Assembly (NCBI RefSeq): GCF_001619875.1
Contig: NZ_LRFC01000001.1
Location: 124,001-188,000, forward strand
Length of the DNA stretch: 64,000 bases
Source: Fictibacillus phosphorivorans
GTDB lineage: Bacteria; Bacillota; Bacilli; Bacillales; Fictibacillaceae
Direction of reading: 5' to 3'
Shown here: positions 59,228 through 64,000 of the stretch, piece by piece
How positions within the stretch are numbered: the stretch's first letter is position 1
How the letters are laid out: every line of letters starts with the position of its first letter
Notes under the pieces: generated by a model
Database searches by the model: none
What the model was told of the DNA's origin: nothing
Seen by the model: only the letters and a program-made list of their open reading frames with translations
Position numbers and translations under genes: made by a program

Positions 59228-60408
59228 ATCTTTTTCTGTTGTGCTGTGTTTTTCTGTTTATTTGTACAGAAGTTCTATTATCGCCTTTTTATCCGCAGTT
59301 TTTTAAAAAGGTTTATGGGATAACAGATCCAGACATTACAGGGTTTTACATTATGACATGCCGACTTATTGTCGTGATCTTTACACCGATTTGGGGTTTG
59401 CTTGCGAACAAACACCAAAACAGTACGTTACTTTTAATCATCGGACAATGGGGAACAGGACTCTCCTGTTTTTGGATGGCAATTTCACAGACTTTTGAGA
59501 TGTTTATTGCAGCGAGTATTCTGCTGCTAATCTTTAAGAGCAGCTACTTTCTGCTTTACACGATTTTGATAGAGGAAAACAGAAAGAGAACAACAAGTGC
59601 TGCAGCGAGCTATCATGCTGTTTTGCAAGGAGCAATCGTTGCAGCTACCTTATTATCGGGATGGGTGATCCAGATGGACAACCCGCTTCACATATTCTGG
59701 ATCATCGGATTCACAGAATGTTTGCTAGGATTATTCAGTTATTTCATGTTTAAAAAAGTGAGAACAACGGAAGTCATCGATACAGCATTGCAAGAAAGCA
59801 ATCAGCGCAACTTAATGCCACAATTTTTTCTTTTTGGCATTGTCGTCTTAACGATTCATTTGGCAGTGAATATGGTTCGGCCATTTTTTACAACGTACAC
59901 TGAGGCTGTGTATCATACGGATACACTGACGAGCAGTTTATTGTATTTGATACCGAGTCTTATGGCATTTGTCTCTTTGCCGATTGTTCGAAAATACAAT
60001 GACAGACTAGGACAGAATGGCTATTTAGCAGCAGCGATCATGATGGTTGTTGGCTTGTTTTTTCAAGGGATCGAAACAAGTATTGCGGGACTCGTTGTGT
60101 TTCGGTGTATGTTTGGAATCGGAGCAGCATGGTGTCTGGCAAAATTGGATGTTTTTCTTTTCAAATGGAGTCAGAACACACATGGCGATTATAGCAAGAT
60201 CTCTGCGATCCAAAATGTAGGACTCTTGCTAGCACCCGTTGCAGCAGCATCCATCGTAAATGAACAATCCATGGCAGCTATCTTTGTATACGCAAGTTTG
60301 TTTGTCGTTCTCCACCTAATTGTTTTCTTATGGGGGACGTTCACGAGAGAAAGATATAAAGGGAAACTTCACTTACATAAGGAGGAAAAACATGCTTTAT
60401 ATAAATGA
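59203..60408 (+). CDS. MFS transporter, probable siderophore exporter
   Basis: 401 residues with 12 hydrophobic segments. IFTPIWGLLANKHQNSTLLL is the loop 2-3 region. It lies within the siderophore operon, overlapping both neighbours (25 bp and 17 bp). The role as exporter of the finished siderophore is inferred from position, since related operons carry exporters of this type (for example next to RhbC-F-like genes). Import through a ferrisiderophore ABC system is not encoded in this window. Confidence 0.85.
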   Translation: MEARKSSLNLFLLCCVFLFICTEVLLSPFYPQFFKKVYGITDPDITGFYIMTCRLIVVIFTPIWGLLANKHQNSTLLLIIGQWGTGLSCFWMAISQTFEMFIAASILLLIFKSSYFLLYTILIEENRKRTTSAAASYHAVLQGAIVAATLLSGWVIQMDNPLHIFWIIGFTECLLGLFSYFMFKKVRTTEVIDTALQESNQRNLMPQFFLFGIVVLTIHLAVNMVRPFFTTYTEAVYHTDTLTSSLLYLIPSLMAFVSLPIVRKYNDRLGQNGYLAAAIMMVVGLFFQGIETSIAGLVVFRCMFGIGAAWCLAKLDVFLFKWSQNTHGDYSKISAIQNVGLLLAPVAAASIVNEQSMAAIFVYASLFVVLHLIVFLWGTFTRERYKGKLHLHKEEKHALYK

Positions 60409-62194
60409 AACAGAATCAATCCTTAAGAAGGATACGTGGGAGACGGTAAATAAAAACTTGCTGGCGAAGATGCTTGCTGAGTATATGTATGAAGACATGA
60501 TTCGTCCTGAGCAAAAAGAAGAAGAATTTGTATTTACCGTTTCCGAAGATCGAAAATATCGTTTTACAGCAGAAAAGCGTTTTTTTGACAGCTTTGATGT
60601 AGATGCGGAATCTATTGAAGTTTTAGAGGATGGAAAATGGAAGGCGGCAACAAGTGCGATCTCTTTCTTGTTAGATATAAAGCCTTTGATCGGTATGTCT
60701 GAAGAAACAGCCGGTCATTTAATTAAAGAACTGAACCATACGCTAATTGCGGATGCAAATTTATTAAATCATCATAAAAAGACGTCGGATGAACTAGTGG
60801 ATCTTGATTATGCGGAGTTAGAAGGCGAGATGTCCGGCCATCCTTGGATTACATACAACAAAGGGCGTATCGGATTCGGCTTTGATGACTACATCAAGTT
60901 TGCACCTGAAAACCAGAACGAAACTAAGCTGTTATGGATCGCAGTTCACCGTGACCGTGCCCAGTTTCAATCGGTTAATGAACTGCATTATGAGAAGTTG
61001 CTGATTAAAGAGCTTGATGGTGTTCTCGTTCAGCGCTTTAACGAAATTCTGCGTGAGAACGGAAAGTTACCGCTTGATTATTATTTCATGCCTGTTCATG
61101 AATGGCAGTGGAAAAACGTTCTCATTCAAAATTTCCCTGAGGATCTCGCAAGTGGCATGATTGTTCCTTTAGAAGAAGGAACAGATCACTATATGCCTCA
61201 GCAGTCGGTGAGAACGTTTGTAAATCGAAGTCATCCGTTAAAGTCTCATGTGAAACTTCCAATGAGTATCTTAAATACGCTCGTGTATCGTGGACTGCCA
61301 TCTGAACGGACGGTCATCGCACCGCGTGTCACAGAACATATTAAAGGAATCTTTGAGCATGACAGCTTTTTAAAAGAGGAATGTGAAGTTGTGCTGCCTG
61401 GGGAAATAGCGAGCATCAACGTAGACCACGCTCATTACAGCAATTTAAAAGGTGCTCCCTATCAATATCTGGAGATGCTCGGAACCATTTGGCGTGAAAG
61501 TATCTATACGTATTTAAAAGATGGCGAACAGCCGATCACCCTTGCAGCTCTTCATCATGTTGATCGGAACGGAAAGCCGTATGTACAAAGTTTGATTGAA
61601 AAGTCTGGGCTGAGTGCTGACGAATGGATGAAACAGTTCTTTGGTGTTGTGATACCTCCTCTGCTGCACTTTTTGTATCAATATGGAACTGTCTTCTCGC
61701 CCCACGGTCAGAACACAATTTTAATCTTAAAAGATTATAAGCCTGAGAGATTAGCAGTAAAAGATTACGTGGATGACGTGAATATTTCAGATCAGCCGTT
61801 TCCTGAGTTAGAGGGGGTTACGGAAGAATTGCGTGCCGTGTTGCGCAGCGAGCCGCCAGAAGGATTGACTCAGTTTATTTTTACCGGGTTGTTTATCTGC
61901 CATCTGCGGTACATGTCAAATGTGATGGTGCGTAATCGTTTAATTGATGAAACTGCATTCTGGTCATACTTAGTGGATAGCATAGAGGCCTATCAGGGGA
62001 GGTTCTCACATTTAGAAGAACGCTTTAAATTGTTTGATTTCTTTAAACCTGAGCTGACAAAGCTATGTTTAAATCGAAATCGAATGGTAGACTACGGCTA
62101 TGGTGATGGAGAAGATCGGCCACATGCCTCTGAGTATGGAAAAGTGCAAAATGCGCTATGGGAGATAAAAGCAAGAAGGAAAGTTACAATGTAA
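60392..62194 (+). CDS. IucA/IucC-family siderophore synthetase (NIS), second copy
   Basis: 600 residues of the RhbF/IucC branch. SGHPWITYNKGRIGFGFDDY (the NIS H-P-x-x-K-x-x-x-G-F-motif), MPVHEWQWKNVLIQNF, PQQSVRTFVNRSHP, VKLPMSILNTLVYRGLP, YGTVFSPHGQNTILILKDY (the conserved HGQN). It couples the second hydroxamate arm to the citryl intermediate. ATG 60392 is chosen because AAGGAGG lies 7 bases upstream. The frame open to 60320 overlaps the MFS gene. Together with the first synthetase it explains a symmetrical product. Confidence 0.92.
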   Translation: MLYINETESILKKDTWETVNKNLLAKMLAEYMYEDMIRPEQKEEEFVFTVSEDRKYRFTAEKRFFDSFDVDAESIEVLEDGKWKAATSAISFLLDIKPLIGMSEETAGHLIKELNHTLIADANLLNHHKKTSDELVDLDYAELEGEMSGHPWITYNKGRIGFGFDDYIKFAPENQNETKLLWIAVHRDRAQFQSVNELHYEKLLIKELDGVLVQRFNEILRENGKLPLDYYFMPVHEWQWKNVLIQNFPEDLASGMIVPLEEGTDHYMPQQSVRTFVNRSHPLKSHVKLPMSILNTLVYRGLPSERTVIAPRVTEHIKGIFEHDSFLKEECEVVLPGEIASINVDHAHYSNLKGAPYQYLEMLGTIWRESIYTYLKDGEQPITLAALHHVDRNGKPYVQSLIEKSGLSADEWMKQFFGVVIPPLLHFLYQYGTVFSPHGQNTILILKDYKPERLAVKDYVDDVNISDQPFPELEGVTEELRAVLRSEPPEGLTQFIFTGLFICHLRYMSNVMVRNRLIDETAFWSYLVDSIEAYQGRFSHLEERFKLFDFFKPELTKLCLNRNRMVDYGYGDGEDRPHASEYGKVQNALWEIKARRKVTM

Positions 62195-62207
62195 CATCAT
62201 GTAAAGT

Positions 62208-62238
62208 AGGACGTCCATTTGGAGACGTCCTTTCTTTA
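62208..62238 (+). terminator. Terminator of the siderophore operon
   Basis: AGGACGTC / GACGTCCT stem with an 8-nt loop followed by TTCTTT, 14 bp after the last stop codon. Confidence 0.85.
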
Positions 62239-62349
62239 TGTCTATGAGTGAGTAATAAAAATTTTAGCCGTGTGCGTGAAAATGAAACTTCTGTTTTTCG
62301 GCTTGCGTATGTAATATTATGGTAAGGAGTCTTGATAGGGGGTTAAGCC

Positions 62350-62769
62350 GTGGGGAACTTTGAGGAAACAGATTTTAATCATTTTGAAGAACAGGGCTTT
62401 GGTGGAGGAGATTGGATGTTTGATCTTATTCCCGTATTTGGAGGAGCTCTCTTTGTAATTGTTATTAGTGTTTTTATTTTTGTTATCGTAAAAGGAATCG
62501 GTGAGTGGAGCAGCAACAACAAACAGCCGAAATTGTCTGTCCCAGCCGAGTTGGTGGCGAAGAGAACAAAAGTGAGTGGTGGCGCAAATGACACATCAGC
62601 CTCCACGTGGTACTACGCAACGTTTGAAGTGGAGAGCGGCGACCGTATGGAATTTCATGTGGGGGCTCAAGAATACGGTATGTTGGTCGAAAGAGATAAA
62701 GGAATACTGAATTTTCAAGGCACGCGATATTTAGGATTTGAACGAAACAGGCAATCGGAATTACTGTAA
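62350..62769 (+). CDS. DUF2500-family membrane protein
   Basis: 139 residues. An acidic N-terminus (NFEETDFNHFEEQGFGGGDW), one membrane helix (about 30-52) and a soluble domain: PAELVAKRTKVSGGANDTSA, TWYYATFEVESGDRMEFHVG and the QEYGMLVERDKGILNFQGT segment typical of DUF2500. The function is unknown. GTG start after TAGGGGGTTAAG. The DUF2087 gene follows after 16 bp and probably shares the transcript. Confidence 0.87.
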   Translation: MGNFEETDFNHFEEQGFGGGDWMFDLIPVFGGALFVIVISVFIFVIVKGIGEWSSNNKQPKLSVPAELVAKRTKVSGGANDTSASTWYYATFEVESGDRMEFHVGAQEYGMLVERDKGILNFQGTRYLGFERNRQSELL

Positions 62770-62785
62770 AAGGAGCTGATTTACT

Positions 62786-63091
62786 ATGACAACAAATCTA
62801 GAAAACTACCAAAAAAGTGTATTGCATGCATTTTTAAATAAGGAAGGGCGTCTTAAAAGCATTCCTTCTCAAAAGAAGAAAAAGCTAGTGGTTCTGGAAT
62901 ATCTCGTTCAACAGTTAGAAGATAACAAAACCTATTCAGAATCACAGATAAACGAGTTCATTAAGAAGTATCATGAAGATTTTTGTACGATCAGAAGAGA
63001 GTTTATCGTAAATGGATATATGAATCGTGAAGACGGAAACTACATAAAAAGAGATGAATCACTTTGGACAAATTGGAAAGAGCTTAAATAA
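62786..63091 (+). CDS. DUF2087-family protein
   Basis: 101 residues. FLNKEGRLKSIPSQKKKKLV, ILEYLVQQLEDNKTYSESQI-like segment and NEFIKKYHEDFCTIRREFIV, then GYMNREDGNYIKRDE, are the DUF2087 core, often fused to ArsR-type regulators but here stand-alone. It may be a nucleic-acid-binding accessory. AAAGGAG ribosome site. It is followed after 22 bp by the phosphotransferase gene. Confidence 0.87.
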   Translation: MTTNLENYQKSVLHAFLNKEGRLKSIPSQKKKKLVVLEYLVQQLEDNKTYSESQINEFIKKYHEDFCTIRREFIVNGYMNREDGNYIKRDESLWTNWKELK

Positions 63092-63113
63092 AAGAAAGCA
63101 GTGAACAAACGGA

Positions 63114-64000
63114 ATGAAGAAAATAGAAAATTCCTTATGGGAGCATTTAAAGGAAGAAGTGCAAACTTGTTTTGGTTTTCAAATAAATAAAGATACACCG
63201 ATTAAAAGGGGATACCTGAACCAAAAATGGAAAATTGAAACCGATCGAGGCGTTTTTTTAGTCAAACAATACAACAAAGAGCGCCTTAAGAAGTATGAAC
63301 TAGAAACCATACAAACAGCCCTACATACTCAAAATCGTGCATTTCAAAGAGACATCCCTTGCCCAGAGCTTTTATCTTACAGAGGAAACCTTTTGCACGA
63401 ATCCTCTAACGGTGAACGCTTTACCGTTATGCGTTTTATGGAAGGAAGTCTGATAGATCCGGGTGAAGCTGCACCAGAGCAAATGGAATCACTGGGCCAA
63501 GAGGTTGGAAAGCTTCACCGACTATTGAATGATGGTACATTACACCCAAAATCAGATACCGTGTTTCAAATTCCTTCTCTAAAGGATCGTCTAGAATATT
63601 GGGAATCGGTTTTGCTTCAATGTGAAGAACGAGGCTTGGATGAATATAGGACAAGAATTAATCTTCAAAAACAAGCAACATTAAATATGAAAACAATTCC
63701 ATTCGAACACCTCACTCCTTGCTGGTGTCACCGTGATCTTTGGGTAGATAACCTGCTTTTCTCAAATGAGAACATATCTGCTATCCTAGACTTTGACAGA
63801 TTGAACTATGATTTTATCGAGTTGGATATCGGTAGAATCATTATCTCAACATGCTTGAATCAAGACACGCTAAATGTCGAAGCAGTCCATGCATTTAAAA
63901 AGGGATACAATAATACAAATAAATTATCAATTGAAAGGTTAGTCACTTCGTTACAATTGGTATGGTACATGGAAAGCACTTGGTGGGTAAGCGTTATCCC
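63114..64000 (+). CDS. APH-family phosphotransferase (cut off by the window end)
   Basis: A frame open from ATG 63114 to the window end (about 295 residues seen). The catalytic loop HRDLWVDNLLF and the metal-binding AILDFDRLNYDF are canonical for aminoglycoside phosphotransferase/homoserine-kinase-II-like kinases (N-lobe lysine in GVFLVKQYNK). It is probably co-transcribed with the DUF2500/DUF2087 genes. Weak ribosome site. The substrate is unknown. Confidence 0.82.
   Translation, partial: MKKIENSLWEHLKEEVQTCFGFQINKDTPIKRGYLNQKWKIETDRGVFLVKQYNKERLKKYELETIQTALHTQNRAFQRDIPCPELLSYRGNLLHESSNGERFTVMRFMEGSLIDPGEAAPEQMESLGQEVGKLHRLLNDGTLHPKSDTVFQIPSLKDRLEYWESVLLQCEERGLDEYRTRINLQKQATLNMKTIPFEHLTPCWCHRDLWVDNLLFSNENISAILDFDRLNYDFIELDIGRIIISTCLNQDTLNVEAVHAFKKGYNNTNKLSIERLVTSLQLVWYMESTWWVSVI

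Overview
The window looks like a chromosomal segment of a low-GC, spore-forming Bacillaceae (Bacillus/Fictibacillus-like). The evidence is strong GGAGG-type ribosome sites with frequent TTG/GTG starts, a bacillopeptidase F, a cold-type Des desaturase, a YjcZ-type sporulation microprotein, a sigma-B-like promoter, a CcpA cre site, Fur boxes and an S-box (SAM-I) riboswitch. I see no rRNA, tRNA, CRISPR array, phage module or transposase. The genus assignment is inference.

Layout. 0-8.5 kb: end of a flavin-reductase-like gene, a secreted multidomain subtilase (bpr), a fatty-acid desaturase (des), a ParB-like stand-alone protein, a small HTH protein, a MarR regulator and an unreported 40-residue minus-strand ORF. 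8.6-11.8 kb: cstA with a cre site inside its promoter, followed by a cory-CC-star protein and an ArsA/GET3-type ATPase. 11.9-22 kb: mostly single genes (methyltransferase, vanadium-haloperoxidase/PAP2 proteins, YcgQ/YcgR permease pair, VanW protein, CorA, YflT-type stress protein, nitroreductase) plus a small gene that is broken in a T homopolymer. 22.2-32.4 kb: an APH-fold kinase, then an S-box-controlled sulfur/methionine operon. It encodes an O-acetylhomoserine sulfhydrylase fused to a CoA-binding domain, a sulfonate-type ABC importer, an acyl-CoA synthetase, homoserine O-acetyltransferase and homoserine dehydrogenase. 33-52.5 kb: stand-alone genes including YjcZ, MscL with a zinc-ribbon tail, a nuclease-helicase, methyltransferases, an AbgT/M20 pair, an FAD oxidase with a half-size MFS protein, NUDIX/HIT, oxidoreductases and DUF421. 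52.6-62.2 kb: a seven-gene Fur-controlled operon for a hydroxamate-citrate siderophore, best read as schizokinen. 62.3-64 kb: DUF2500 and DUF2087 proteins and a truncated phosphotransferase.

How the genes work together. The siderophore operon is a complete path. Dat and Ddc make 1,3-diaminopropane, the FAD monooxygenase and the GNAT acylase turn it into a hydroxamate arm, two IucA/IucC synthetases join two arms to citrate, and an MFS protein probably exports the product. The S-box operon links homoserine formation, acetylation, sulfhydrylation and sulfur-compound import to SAM level.

The least explained signal is a set of five intergenic arrays (about 11.8, 13.1, 22.1, 32.5 and 37.5 kb). Each has its own short G/C-cored motif, different from locus to locus, repeated at a period of about 20-21 bp with variable spacers. 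Four lie just 3' of an operon's end. Two copies of a palindromic Bacillaceae-type intergenic element (39.0 and 46.9 kb) are also present.
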